Shown here: piece by piece, positions 33,375 through 43,740 of the stretch
How positions within the stretch are numbered: the stretch's first letter is position 1
How the letters are laid out: each line of letters opens with the position of its first letter
DNA from: Nonomuraea sediminis
GTDB taxonomy: Bacteria; Actinomycetota; Actinomycetes; Streptosporangiales; Streptosporangiaceae
Reading direction: 5' to 3'
DNA length: 64,000 bases
Assembly (NCBI RefSeq): GCF_018531495.1
Contig: NZ_JAHDTI010000006.1
Location: forward strand, 245,658-309,657
Program-made: the position numbers and the translations under genes
The notes under the pieces: model-generated
Databases searched by the model: none
What the model saw: the letters and a program-made list of their open reading frames with translations, nothing else
Told to the model about the DNA's origin: nothing

Positions 33375-34985
33375 TCAGCCGATGAGCTCGGTGAGCCTTT
33401 CGTGACCAGTAGGTCCGCCGCCGGCCAGATGCTGGGTCGGCCTGGGCGCAGGCAGCCCAGGACAGGAGGCGCCTTCAGGGGGCAAGGTGGCGTCGTTCAG
33501 GTAGGCGGCCAGGTATCGGTCGACGCACGTGTTGCCCGCCAGTGACACCCCGTGGTTGCCGCCGCCGGAGACCACCATGCGCGCGCCGGGGAACAGCGAG
33601 CGCATGGCCAGGGCTCCGCTGTACGGCGTGGCCGCGTCGCGCTGCGACTGCAGCATGAGGATCGGCGGCAGCTCCGGCGAGGAGTGGACCCGCATAGGGG
33701 CCCCGCCCCTGACGGACCAGAACGCGCACGGCGCGTTGTACCAGGCGTTCGGCCAGGTCATGAACGGCGCCGACCGGTTCAGCCTGGTCATGTCGGCGTG
33801 CCAGGTGGACCAGTCGCGCGGCCAGGCGGCGTCGCGGCACTGCACGCTCAGGTAGACGGCGTAGGTGTTCTCCTCCTCCGCGTCCTGCTTGGCCTGCCGG
33901 TTGTAGAGGTTGACCAGGCCCTGCACGTCGCCCTTGCGCACGTAGGAGGACCAGGCCTGGGCCAGTTGCGGCCAGATGGTGTCGGTGTAGCCGCCGACGG
34001 TGAAGATGTCGTCGAGCTCGCTCGGGCCGACGACCCCGCCGGCCGGGCGGGTGGCCAGCCGGGAACGCATCGAGTACCACGCGAAGGAGGTCTGCTTGCG
34101 CGAGCGGCCCAGCTTGTAGACGCGGTTGTTCTTGGCGGTCCAGGCCAGGAAGTCTCTGTGCCGCTGGTCGAAGGCGCGGTCCTGGGAGAGGTTGTCGTCG
34201 TACCAGACGCCGTGCGGGTCGACGGTGCTGTCGAGGACCAGCCGCTTGAGGCGCCCGGGGAAGAGCGTGGCGTAGACGGCGCCCAGGTAGGTGCCGTAGG
34301 AGTAGCCCAGGTAGCTGATCTGCGGCTCGCCCAGCGCCTCCCGGATGGAGTCCATGTCCCTGGCGGCGTTCTCGGTCGTCATGTACGGCAGCATCCACGC
34401 CCACAGGTCGCCGCAGTCGTCGGCGTACTCCTTGGCCCGCGACAGCAGCCGCTGCTCGGCCGCCGCGCCGTGCGGCACCGCGTCGGGCCTGGGCGGGGCG
34501 AAGTAGCGCGCCGTGTCCACGCAGTGCAGCGCCGGCTCGCTGGCGCCGACGCCCCGCGGGTCGAACCCGACCACGTCGAACCGCCCGGCCAGCTTGTCGG
34601 GCAGCGCCGCGGCCACGTACTCGGCCAGGTCCCGCCCCGAGGCCCCCGGCCCGCCCGGATTGACCAGCAGCGTGCCGAGGTGGTTGGCGTCGCGGGAGAC
34701 CTTGCCCTTGATCCGGTTGAGCGCCAGCTTGATCGACTGCCCCCACGGCTGGTGGTAGTCCAGCGGCACGCTGATCGTGGCACACTCCACGCCCGGCGAG
34801 GCCGGCTCGGGCTCCTGCTGCACCACCTGACCCAGCGCCTGGTCGACCAGCGGCGGCGACTCCCCGCACGGCCCCCAGACGACCCGGTCACCGGGCATGG
34901 ACCGCGCGACGGCCACTTGATCGGCCCCCACAGTCCCACCCGCCAGCATCGCCAATCCCGCGATAATCCCGACGAACCGCTTCAC
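33375..34985 (-). CDS. Secreted S33 family tripeptidyl aminopeptidase-like hydrolase
   Basis: A 536-residue alpha/beta hydrolase. It has a signal peptide (MKRFVGIIAGLAMLAGGTVGA), the SLAC-type segment TLLVNPGGPGASG, FDVVGFDPRGVGAS, a nucleophile elbow GYSYGTYLG near residue 225, and the acid and histidine in the C-terminal block (QRDAATPY, GGNHGVSL). This is the pattern of Streptomyces tripeptidyl aminopeptidases such as Tap/SlpD. It should trim peptides outside the cell. The GTG at 34985 follows GGGGGAG at nine bases, so the ATG 24 bases upstream was not preferred. Several cysteines suggest disulfides. Confidence 0.88.
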   Translation of the reverse strand: MKRFVGIIAGLAMLAGGTVGADQVAVARSMPGDRVVWGPCGESPPLVDQALGQVVQQEPEPASPGVECATISVPLDYHQPWGQSIKLALNRIKGKVSRDANHLGTLLVNPGGPGASGRDLAEYVAAALPDKLAGRFDVVGFDPRGVGASEPALHCVDTARYFAPPRPDAVPHGAAAEQRLLSRAKEYADDCGDLWAWMLPYMTTENAARDMDSIREALGEPQISYLGYSYGTYLGAVYATLFPGRLKRLVLDSTVDPHGVWYDDNLSQDRAFDQRHRDFLAWTAKNNRVYKLGRSRKQTSFAWYSMRSRLATRPAGGVVGPSELDDIFTVGGYTDTIWPQLAQAWSSYVRKGDVQGLVNLYNRQAKQDAEEENTYAVYLSVQCRDAAWPRDWSTWHADMTRLNRSAPFMTWPNAWYNAPCAFWSVRGGAPMRVHSSPELPPILMLQSQRDAATPYSGALAMRSLFPGARMVVSGGGNHGVSLAGNTCVDRYLAAYLNDATLPPEGASCPGLPAPRPTQHLAGGGPTGHERLTELIG

Positions 34986-35121
34986 CCGGCTGCTCTCCCC
35001 CTGCTTCATATGGCAGGCAGATACTCCCGCGTGTAACACTACGATCACCTAGCGTATTAGCGAATGCTTACCATCCTGCAATCTCACACTTACGCACCGT
35101 AACCATCCATCGCCTCTCCCC

Positions 35122-35553
35122 CTGTACGGCAAGCCCCGCCCCCGCCACCCACCGCACTCCGGCCGGGCCCTGTCCAGGGAGACGCCACGCCAGCAGGACA
35201 TGGTCGCTCGCCGCTACGACCCTCCATGATCGCGGCACCCCGGCCCCGGGTCCCACCGCACAAGGCGCCGACATCCACCGCACCACGTCCCACCGACCCG
35301 GCGCCCGGACACCCCCCGGCTGCCCAAGGTCCAGGTCCACAGCCCCACCCACGGTGCACCCCACAGGCGCCGGGTCGGCGGGGTGGAGCACGGCGAAGGC
35401 CGGCGCCCTGTGCGGCGGGAAGCCGAAGACCGGGGAGCCACGGGAACGAAAGAGCGTAACGGCGAGCGACCCCGCATCACCGGAGAAGCGTCTCCCTGGA
35501 CAGACGCCGACCGGAGTACGGCGGGTGGCGGTGGCGGCGGCTCGCCGTACGAG
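35122..35553. repeat. 432-bp inverted-repeat element (second two-armed copy)
   Basis: The left arm (CTGTACGGCAAGCC...CTGTCCAGGGAGACGCC...GACCCTCCATGA) and the right arm (about 35400-35553, ending GGCTCGCCGTACGAG) match those of the copy at 28765-29297, with a shorter centre. It lies in the 733-bp gene-free stretch 34986-35718 between the peptidase and ispG genes, downstream of ispG. No coding content is supported. Confidence 0.7.
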
Positions 35554-35657
35554 CAGAAGAACGCCGTACCAGCAGAAGAGCCCGTACCAGCAGAGAAGCG
35601 CCGCACGAGCAGAAGAGCGCGGTACGAACAGAGAAAGCGCCGCACCAGCAGAAACGC
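35544..35657. repeat. Six tandem 18-20-bp repeats growing from the element's right end
   Basis: Units begin at 35544, 35563, 35582, 35600, 35619 and 35639, of the form GCCGTACGAGCAGAAGAAC. The first overlaps the last 10 bases of the inverted-repeat element. The array stops about 60 bases from the ispG stop codon. The unit differs from the 24-bp unit at 29288 except for the shared terminal GCCGTACGAG. Confidence 0.8.
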
Positions 35658-35718
35658 GCCGCACGCGACCAGAGAACGGGTCGCGTGCGGCGAGACGAGC
35701 GCTATGGCGAAGCGGCTG

Positions 35719-36873
<1,155 letters not shown>

Positions 36874-36909
36874 TTCAACCCTTGCTGTATGGCGATAACG
36901 GAATCCAGT

Positions 36910-38094
36910 CTAGGCACCGCGCACGAGCTCTCCCGCCCGTGCTCGCGCCCACGCGTCGGCGGCCAGCACCTCCTCCACCGACCCGGCCGGGCTGACGTCG
37001 TGCTCGTCGACGACCTTGGCCACGGTGTCGACGATGGCCAGGAACGGCAGTTCCCGCCGCATGAAGGCGTCCACGCACACCTCGTTGGCCGCGTTGTACA
37101 CGGCGGGGGCGGTGCCCCCCTCGCCGCCCACGTGCCGGGCCAGCGCCACGGACGGGAAGGCCTCGCTGTCGAGCGGCTCGAAGGTCCAGGCGCCCGCCTT
37201 GGTCCAGTCGACCGGCTGGGCACAGCCGGGGATGCGCCCAGGATGCCCGAGCGCCAGCGCGATCGGCAGCCGCATGTCGGGCGGGCTGGCCTGCGCGATG
37301 GTGGACCCGTCGACGTACTCCACCATGGAGTGGATGATCGACTGCGGGTGCACGACCACCTCGATCCGGTCGAAGCCCACCTCGAACAGCAGGTGCGCCT
37401 CGATGACCTCCAGCCCCTTGTTGACCAGCGTGGCCGAGTTGATCGTGATGACGGGCCCCATGTTCCAGGTCGGATGGGCCAGCGCCATCTCCGGCGTCAC
37501 GTCCGCCAGCTCGGACCTCTTCCTGCCGCGGAACGGCCCGCCGCTGGCCGTGATGATCAGCTTGCGCACCGCGTCAGGGTCGTGACCGGTTGGCCCCGCG
37601 GCCCACAGGCACTGCTGCAACGCCGAGTGCTCGGAGTCGACGGGCAGGATCTGCCCGGGCTTGGCCAGCCGCTTGACCAGCGGCCCGCCGATGATCAGCG
37701 ACTCCTTGTTGGCCAGCGCGAGCAACCGCCCCGCCTCCAGCGCCACCAGCGTCGAGGTCAGCCCGAGCGCCCCGGTGATCCCGTTGAGCACCAGGTCGCA
37801 CGGCATCGCGGCCACCTCGGCCACGCCCTCGGGCCCCGCGAGCACGCGCGCCCGCGCTCCGTGCTGCTCGAGGGCTTCGCGCAGCGCCGGTACGGCCGCC
37901 GCGTCGGCGACGGCCACCGCCTGGGCGCCCACCTGGGCCGCCTGCCTGGCCAGGAGGTCGACCTTGCCACCTCCCGCGGCCAGGGCCACGACGTCGAAGC
38001 CGGTCGGGTTCGCGGTGATGACGTCGAGGGCCTGGGTGCCGACGGAGCCGGTGGACCCGAGGACGACGACGGAGCGGAGGGAGTCTGCGTGCAC
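36910..38094 (-). CDS. dxr: 1-deoxy-D-xylulose 5-phosphate reductoisomerase
   Basis: A 394-residue enzyme converting DXP to methylerythritol phosphate with NADPH, the first committed step of the non-mevalonate pathway. The NADPH motif is VVLGSTGSVGTQALDV at the N-terminus, the metal and substrate sites are DSEHSALQQCL and TASGGPFRG, and the flexible loop includes the motif around HPTWNMGPVITINSATLVNKGLE. The GTG at 38094 gives the standard N-terminus; the Shine-Dalgarno is weak. It forms an operon with ispG. Confidence 0.97.
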   Translation of the reverse strand: MHADSLRSVVVLGSTGSVGTQALDVITANPTGFDVVALAAGGGKVDLLARQAAQVGAQAVAVADAAAVPALREALEQHGARARVLAGPEGVAEVAAMPCDLVLNGITGALGLTSTLVALEAGRLLALANKESLIIGGPLVKRLAKPGQILPVDSEHSALQQCLWAAGPTGHDPDAVRKLIITASGGPFRGRKRSELADVTPEMALAHPTWNMGPVITINSATLVNKGLEVIEAHLLFEVGFDRIEVVVHPQSIIHSMVEYVDGSTIAQASPPDMRLPIALALGHPGRIPGCAQPVDWTKAGAWTFEPLDSEAFPSVALARHVGGEGGTAPAVYNAANEVCVDAFMRRELPFLAIVDTVAKVVDEHDVSPAGSVEEVLAADAWARARAGELVRGA

Positions 38095-38280
38095 GCGTCC
38101 ATTGTCCCCACTACGCGCCGTGGCCAGACACGCACCCCCAACTGACCACACTTATGTGACGTCAGATAATTGAGTGAATTTATGCCGGAATATCGCTATA
38201 TCCGTATGCGCAAATCTTGAGAAATCCGGATATTAGTGCCGCTACCTTCCAACCTCAGATCCGGTTTCGGGAGGTACCTA

Positions 38281-39300
38281 ATGCACCGCAGACTCGCTCT
38301 GCTTTCCGTCCTCACGCTCAGCGCGGGGGGCGCCCTGCTCCCAGTCGTGAGCGCGCAGGCGCAGGCGCAGGTCAAGAACACCGAACCCAAGCCCGTCACG
38401 GAGGCGGCCGCCGACACGAAGTCCGAGCAGAAGGCAGTCCTGCAGTACTGGACCCCGCAGAAGATGGAGGCGGCCAAGCCGCTCGACGCCCCGCAGCCCA
38501 AGCGGAACCTGCGGATGGCCGTGGGCGGCCCCGGCGAGCCGACCGACGGCACCCCGTGGACGGCCCCGCCCACCTCGCCCGGCGGCAACCCGAAGCCGGA
38601 GCCGCAGGCCGCCAACAGCGGCGGCGCCGCGTGGACGGGCGGCGGCGCGGTGGTCAAGACCACCGGGCGCATCTTCTTCACCTACCAGGGGCGCAACGCC
38701 TCGTGCTCGGGCTCGGCCGTGACCAGCGCGAACAAGAGCGTCGTGCTCACCGCCGGGCACTGCGTGAAGCTGGGCGGCGACTACCACACCAACTGGGTGT
38801 TCGTCCCCGGATACGACCAGGGGCAGCGGCCTTACGGCACCTGGGCGGCCACCAAGCTGATCACCACCCCGCAGTGGGACTCCAGCGAGGACATCAACTT
38901 CGACGTGGCCGCCGCCGTGGTCGCGCCGCTGCAGGGCAAGTCCCTGACCGACGCGGTCGGCGGGCAGGGCGTGGCGTTCAACCAGGGGCGCCGGGTGCAG
39001 ATGCACGCCTTCGGTTACCCGGCGGCCGCGCCGTACGACGGGTCGAAGCTCATCTACTGCGCGGGACGCACGTTCGACGACTTCCTGATGTCCAAGGACC
39101 ACGGTCTGACCTGCAACATGACCGGCGGCTCGAGCGGCGGACCGTGGTTCCAGAATTTCAACGAATCGACGGGACTCGGCACGCAGAATTCCGTTAACAG
39201 CTTCAAATACAACTTCGCCCCGAACTGGATGTTCGGCCCTTATTTCGGGACGGAAGCGCAGGCCGTGTATCAGAGCGCGCAGGCCACGAACGCACTCTGA
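38281..39300 (+). CDS. Secreted trypsin-like serine protease
   Basis: A 339-residue chymotrypsin-fold protease. The signal peptide ends near AQAQA (residue 28). The propeptide-like region contains YWTPQKM, shared with the next gene. The catalytic triad is His160 (TAGHC), Asp208 (INFDVA) and Ser285 (GGSSGGPW). Four cysteines around the active site suggest two disulfides. The ATG at 38281 follows GGGAGG. The upstream 180 bases are AT-rich for this genome, with ATATCCG and CGGATAT 22 bases apart, a plausible promoter/operator. A paralogue follows 56 bases downstream. Specificity is not deducible. Confidence 0.88.
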   Translation: MHRRLALLSVLTLSAGGALLPVVSAQAQAQVKNTEPKPVTEAAADTKSEQKAVLQYWTPQKMEAAKPLDAPQPKRNLRMAVGGPGEPTDGTPWTAPPTSPGGNPKPEPQAANSGGAAWTGGGAVVKTTGRIFFTYQGRNASCSGSAVTSANKSVVLTAGHCVKLGGDYHTNWVFVPGYDQGQRPYGTWAATKLITTPQWDSSEDINFDVAAAVVAPLQGKSLTDAVGGQGVAFNQGRRVQMHAFGYPAAAPYDGSKLIYCAGRTFDDFLMSKDHGLTCNMTGGSSGGPWFQNFNESTGLGTQNSVNSFKYNFAPNWMFGPYFGTEAQAVYQSAQATNAL

Positions 39301-39356
39301 AGCTATTTACCGAAAGTAGCCGCAAGGACACATCTCGTAGTGCAGACTCGTGGGCC

Positions 39357-40487
39357 ATGACCCTGAGCACCCCCCTGCTTGCGGCGGCCCCGCTTCTCGC
39401 GGGGCTGATGGGCCCGGCCCTCGTCGGCGCGACGCCCGTCCAGCAGCAGACCATCCGTCCGGCCGTGTCCCCCGCGGTGCGTGGCGAGCCGCGGAGCGAG
39501 GTCGTCGAGCACGAGGCCGCCCGCACCGGTGCGGACCAGCGGCGCGTGCTCGACTATTGGACGCCGCAGCGCATGGCCCAGGCCCTGCCGATCGACCTGC
39601 TCGGCATCGTCACCAAGGGCGGCGGCCTCCTGCCGGGGCTGACCGGCCGCGGTGGCGGCCTGGCGCCCGGACTCACGGGCCGCGGTGGTGGACTGGCGTC
39701 CGGGCTGACGGGCAGGACAGGGCTGGGCGCGGCTCCTGAGGTCGCGGGCGGTACGGCGCGCATCGCCACCCCGCGCCACCAGTCGGCGAGGCCCGCCGGC
39801 AGTACGGCCGGCACCCGCTGGGCCACGGACGGCGCGGTGGCCAGGACCACCGGCAGGGTCTTCCTGACGCTCGGCGGCGTCGACTTCGTCTGCTCGGCGG
39901 GCACGGTCAGGAGCGCCAACCGCGACGTCGTCGTCACCGCGGGCCACTGCGTCAAGGACGGCACGGGCGAATGGGCCGACAACTGGACCTTCGTCCCCGG
40001 CTACGGCGAGGGCGGCGAGCAGCCCTACGGCTCGTTCACCGCCCGCCGCATGTTCGTCGCGGGCCCCTGGTCCCGTTCGGCCGACGACAGCTACGACATC
40101 GGCATGGTCGCGCTCGGCACGTCCTCGGGCAGGCACGTCCAGGACGCGGTGGGCGCCCAGGAGATCGCCTTCAACGCCGCCCGCGGCGCCCAGACCTACA
40201 GCTTCGGCTACCCCGCCGACCCGCCCTACGACGGCGAGCACCTGGTCTACTGCGCGGGCCACGTCCGCGACGACCCCTACGGCCAGACGCGCGACCAGGG
40301 CCTCGGCTGCGACATGACCGCCGGCTCCAGCGGCGGCCCCTGGCTGTCGGCCTTCGACCCCGCCACCGGCAAGGGCACGATGACCTCGGTCAGCAGCTTC
40401 AAGTACAGCGACGACCAGCGCACCATGTACGGCCCGTACTTCGGCGACTCGACCAGGACGCTGTTCACCACGGCCGAACACGCCTGA
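39357..40487 (+). CDS. Secreted trypsin-like serine protease with Gly-Leu repeats
   Basis: A 376-residue paralogue of the preceding gene. The N-terminus MTLSTPLLAAAPLLAGLMG is a possible signal sequence without the usual positive charge, so the true start may be earlier. YWTPQRM matches the paralogue. Residues 88-120 are three exact-frame 11-residue repeats (GGGLLPGLTGR, GGGLAPGLTGR, GGGLASGLTGR) absent from the sister. The catalytic triad is His197, Asp247 and Ser325. It is probably co-transcribed with the upstream protease. The repeat may be a flexible prodomain. Confidence 0.85.
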   Translation: MTLSTPLLAAAPLLAGLMGPALVGATPVQQQTIRPAVSPAVRGEPRSEVVEHEAARTGADQRRVLDYWTPQRMAQALPIDLLGIVTKGGGLLPGLTGRGGGLAPGLTGRGGGLASGLTGRTGLGAAPEVAGGTARIATPRHQSARPAGSTAGTRWATDGAVARTTGRVFLTLGGVDFVCSAGTVRSANRDVVVTAGHCVKDGTGEWADNWTFVPGYGEGGEQPYGSFTARRMFVAGPWSRSADDSYDIGMVALGTSSGRHVQDAVGAQEIAFNAARGAQTYSFGYPADPPYDGEHLVYCAGHVRDDPYGQTRDQGLGCDMTAGSSGGPWLSAFDPATGKGTMTSVSSFKYSDDQRTMYGPYFGDSTRTLFTTAEHA

Positions 40488-40491
40488 CGAT

Positions 40492-40728
40492 CTAGGCCTT
40501 GACGGGGAAGGACACCACGGTGGCCAGCGGGGCGGGCAGGAGGGCCTCGGCGCAGTCGGAGCAGGCCAGGACCGCGGTGTCATCAGGGAAGCGGCCGACA
40601 CGGACGCGGGGCCTGGGCCACTTCTTGTGACAGACGACGCAGGCCTCACCGAACAGTTGCGCGCTGCTCATCCCCTCGGGATCGAACGTCACCATCCGAT
40701 GAGCCGTTCCGGTCGGGCCCCAGTTCAT
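40492..40728 (-). CDS. Small zinc-ribbon-like protein
   Basis: A 78-residue protein with two CxxC pairs, CVVCHKKW and CSDC, about 28 residues apart, enough to form a zinc ribbon. The ATG at 40728 follows GGGGAGCG. The N-terminus MNWGPTGTAHRMVTFDPEG has no signal. It is convergent with the protease gene (four bases between stops). Several actinobacteria have similar small proteins of unknown role. DNA, RNA or protein binding is possible but unproven. Confidence 0.68.
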   Translation of the reverse strand: MNWGPTGTAHRMVTFDPEGMSSAQLFGEACVVCHKKWPRPRVRVGRFPDDTAVLACSDCAEALLPAPLATVVSFPVKA

Positions 40729-40853
40729 CACGCTCCCCGCGGCGCTAGCACACCCATATCCGGATCCGTTATAACCGCGCCCGGCCCCGTGATCGGCTAC
40801 GTGGGCGTCAAGCAAGAGTGAAATCGCGGCGGGGTGGCCTGCCGTACAACCAC

Positions 40854-40892
40854 AAAACAGGCCATCCAGCCGCAAGCTGGATGGCCTGTTTT
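40854..40892. terminator. Strong hairpin terminator downstream of gabT
   Basis: Perfect 17-bp stem (AAAACAGGCCATCCAGC and its complement) with a 5-base loop; T runs follow on both strands, so it may act bidirectionally. It ends 9 bases after the gabT stop. A sequence like the element right end (GGTGGCCTGCCGTAC) lies just to its left. Confidence 0.9.
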
Positions 40893-40901
40893 CGGTAATA
40901 G

Positions 40902-42218
40902 CTAGGCGAAAGCCTTCTCCAGGATGGTCAGGCCCTCCTCCAGCAGGTGCTCGGGCATGACCAGCGGCGGCAGGAAGCGCAGCACGTTGCCGTAGGTGCC
41001 GGCGGTCAGCACGAGCAGGCCCTCGGCGTGGCAGCGCTTGACGACCTCGGCCAGCGCCTCGGGGTTGGGCTCCTTGGTGCCCGGCTTGACCAGCTCGATC
41101 GCGATCATCGCGCCGCGGCCGCGCACGTCGCCGATGACGGGGTGGCGCTCCTGCATGGCCTTCAGGCGCGGCAGCATGATCTCGCCGATCCTGCGCGCCT
41201 TGCCGACCAGGTCCTCCTGCTCGATCGTCTCGAGTACGGCCAGGGCCGCCTCGCAGGCCAGCGGGTTGCCGCCGTAGGTGCCGCCCAGGCCGCCCACGTG
41301 GACCTTGTCCATGATCTCGGCGCAGCCGGTGACACCGGCCAGCGGCAGGCCGCCGGCGATGCCCTTGGCGGTGCAGATGATGTCGGGCACGACGCCCTCG
41401 TCCTCGCAGGCGAACAGGTCGCCGGTGCGGGCGAAGCCGGTCTGCACCTCGTCGGCGACGAAGACGATGCCGTTGGCCTTGCAGAACTCGGCGATGCGGG
41501 GCAGGAAGCCCTTGGCGGGCTCGATGAAGCCGCCCTCGCCGGCGATCGGCTCGATGACGACCGCGGCCACGTTCTTGGCGCCGATCTGCTTCTCGATCAC
41601 GTCGACGGCCTGGGCGTAGGCCTCCTCGGCCGGGTTCTCGCCCGGCCAGCGGAACGGGTAGGGCAGCGGCACCCGGTACACCTCGGGCGCGTACGGGCCG
41701 AAGCCCTGCTTGTAGGGCATGTTCTTGGCCGTCAGCGTCATCGTCAGCAGCGTCCGGCCGTGGTAGCCGTGGTCGAAGACGACGACCGCCTGGCGGCCGG
41801 TGGCCAGGCGGGCCACCTTGACTGCGTTCTCCACGGCCTCGGCGCCGGAGTTCACCAGGAAGCTGCGCTTCTCATGGTCACCGGGCGTGAGCTCGTTGAG
41901 CTTCTCGCAGACGTTCACGTACGACTCGTACGGGGTGACCATGAAACAGGTGTGGGTGAAGTCGGCGACCTGCTTCTGCACCCGCTCGACCACCCGGGGC
42001 GCGGAGTTGCCGACGCTGGTCACGGCGATGCCGGAGCCGAAGTCGATCAGGGAGTTGCCGTCGATGTCCTCGATCACGCCGCCACCGGCGCGCGTCACGA
42101 ACACCGGCAGCGTGGTGCCGATGCCCGGGGGGACGGCCGCCTGCTTGCGGGCCAGCAGCTCCTGCGACTTCGGTCCAGGGATGGCGGTGACGAGACGACG
42201 CTCCTGCGGAATGCTCAT
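40902..42218 (-). CDS. gabT: 4-aminobutyrate-2-oxoglutarate transaminase
   Basis: A 438-residue class III PLP aminotransferase. The PLP lysine is in CTAKGIAGGLPLAG, preceded by VADEVQTGFARTG with the PLP-contacting Asp, and NSGAEAVENAVKVAR binds the phosphate. This is the pattern of actinobacterial GabT, which moves the amino group of GABA to 2-oxoglutarate to give succinate semialdehyde. A divergent PucR-type regulator lies 87 bases away, and a succinate-semialdehyde-type dehydrogenase is 2.4 kb downstream of that. A strong terminator follows. Confidence 0.93.
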   Translation of the reverse strand: MSIPQERRLVTAIPGPKSQELLARKQAAVPPGIGTTLPVFVTRAGGGVIEDIDGNSLIDFGSGIAVTSVGNSAPRVVERVQKQVADFTHTCFMVTPYESYVNVCEKLNELTPGDHEKRSFLVNSGAEAVENAVKVARLATGRQAVVVFDHGYHGRTLLTMTLTAKNMPYKQGFGPYAPEVYRVPLPYPFRWPGENPAEEAYAQAVDVIEKQIGAKNVAAVVIEPIAGEGGFIEPAKGFLPRIAEFCKANGIVFVADEVQTGFARTGDLFACEDEGVVPDIICTAKGIAGGLPLAGVTGCAEIMDKVHVGGLGGTYGGNPLACEAALAVLETIEQEDLVGKARRIGEIMLPRLKAMQERHPVIGDVRGRGAMIAIELVKPGTKEPNPEALAEVVKRCHAEGLLVLTAGTYGNVLRFLPPLVMPEHLLEEGLTILEKAFA

Positions 42219-42305
42219 ATTGGCACGTTACGACCCTGGATGACCTGCGCCGATACGTCGATATGTCACACTGGAAGGGCCTGTCTTCGCCGGAATGGAC
42301 AACAA

Positions 42306-43739
42306 ATGGCCCCAACCCTACGGACCGTGGTGCGGCGGATGGGGCTCGTCCCGCTCGCCGGGTCGATGGAGTCAGCCGTGCGGTGGGTCGCGGTGAGCGA
42401 ACTGGAGGATCCCACGCCGTTCCTGGAGGGGTCCGAGCTGGTGCTCACCACCGGGATGCGGCTCTCCGATGATTTTTCGGGGTATGTGGGCCGGTTGGTG
42501 GAGCGGGGCGTGGCGGGGCTGGGCTTCGGGGTCGGACTCACGCACGAGCAGGTGCCCGGCGCGCTGGTCGAGGCCGCCAAGTCAGCCGACCTGCCGCTGG
42601 TCGAGGTGCCCCGCGAGACGCCGTTCATCGCCGTCGGCAAGATGGTCAGCGAGTACCTGGCCGCCGAGCAGTACGACGAGATCACCCGCGCCTTCGCCGC
42701 CCAGGGCCGCCTGACCCGGGCCGCGCTCAAGCCCGAGGGCATGCACGCGGTCATCGACCGGCTCGCCCGCGAGGTGGGCGGCTGGGCCGTCCTGCTCGAC
42801 GAGTCGGGAGAGGTACGGCACGCCTCGCCGGGCGCGCGCACCCAGTGGCTCGTCGCCGAACTCGCCCGCCTGCGCGAGAGCAGCCCCGAGCGTGCGCACG
42901 CGCACGCAGGAGAGCGGTGGCCGTCCAGCATCTCCATCTCCGGTCCCGACGAGCACGTGGTCGTCCAGCCGCTGGGCGGCGGGCCCCGGCCGCGCGGGTT
43001 CTTCGCCGCGGGCGCGGCCACCGCGCTCTCGCCGGTCACCCACACCGTCATCAACGCGGCGGGATCGCTGCTCACCCTGGCGGTGGAGCAGGGCACGACC
43101 CAGCGCGAGGCCGAGCGCCGGGTACGGTCCGCGGTCCTGACCCTGCTGCTGGCCGGGTCCGTGGAGCAGGCCAGAGCGGTCGTCGGCCCGCTCGGGGTCA
43201 GGCTGCCCGAGGAGCCGGTCGTCGTCCTGGCCGCCCCCGGCGAGGCACTGGACGAGCTCGAACCCCACGCCTTCGCCGCCCGCTGGGAGCGGCAGGCCGT
43301 CGCGATCGTGGGACAGGACACCCCCCTCAGCGGCCGGGTCGGGGTGAGCGGCCCGTGCCCGTACTCCGATCTGCGCAGCGGGCTCGACCAGGCGCTCCGC
43401 GCGCTCGGCGCCGCCACGGACAAGCCGGTGCGCTTCGCCGAACTGGCCGGGCAGGGGCTGCTCGCGCTGATCGACCCCGCCGACGCCCAGGCGTTCTCGG
43501 CCACGCTGCTCGCGCCGCTGACCATGTACGGCTCGCGCGCCGACCTGATCGAGTCGCTGCGGGCCTACCTGGACAGCAACGGCCACTGGGACGCGGCGGC
43601 GCAGCGGCTCGGCATCCACCGGCACACGCTGCGCTACCGCATGCGCCGGGTCGCCGAACTCCTCGGCCGCGACCTGGACGACCCCGGGGTCCGTGCCGAG
43701 CTGTGGATCGCGCTCGAAACGGCCCGCCGTACCGGGTGA
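42306..43739 (+). CDS. PucR family transcriptional regulator
   Basis: A 477-residue regulator. Residues about 1-120 are a PucR-type sensory domain (LEDPTPFLEGSELVLTTGMRL, VARGV-like stretch). A central GGDEF-like (CdaR) domain follows, and the C-terminus is a PucR helix-turn-helix (LRAYLDSNGHWDAAAQRLGIHRHTLRYRMRRVAELLG). It is divergent from gabT, a common actinobacterial arrangement in which PucR proteins activate amine or purine catabolism. GABA or a derivative is the likely inducer, by context only. A paralogue is at 55502. Confidence 0.9.
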   Translation: MAPTLRTVVRRMGLVPLAGSMESAVRWVAVSELEDPTPFLEGSELVLTTGMRLSDDFSGYVGRLVERGVAGLGFGVGLTHEQVPGALVEAAKSADLPLVEVPRETPFIAVGKMVSEYLAAEQYDEITRAFAAQGRLTRAALKPEGMHAVIDRLAREVGGWAVLLDESGEVRHASPGARTQWLVAELARLRESSPERAHAHAGERWPSSISISGPDEHVVVQPLGGGPRPRGFFAAGAATALSPVTHTVINAAGSLLTLAVEQGTTQREAERRVRSAVLTLLLAGSVEQARAVVGPLGVRLPEEPVVVLAAPGEALDELEPHAFAARWERQAVAIVGQDTPLSGRVGVSGPCPYSDLRSGLDQALRALGAATDKPVRFAELAGQGLLALIDPADAQAFSATLLAPLTMYGSRADLIESLRAYLDSNGHWDAAAQRLGIHRHTLRYRMRRVAELLGRDLDDPGVRAELWIALETARRTG

Positions 43740-43740
43740 G

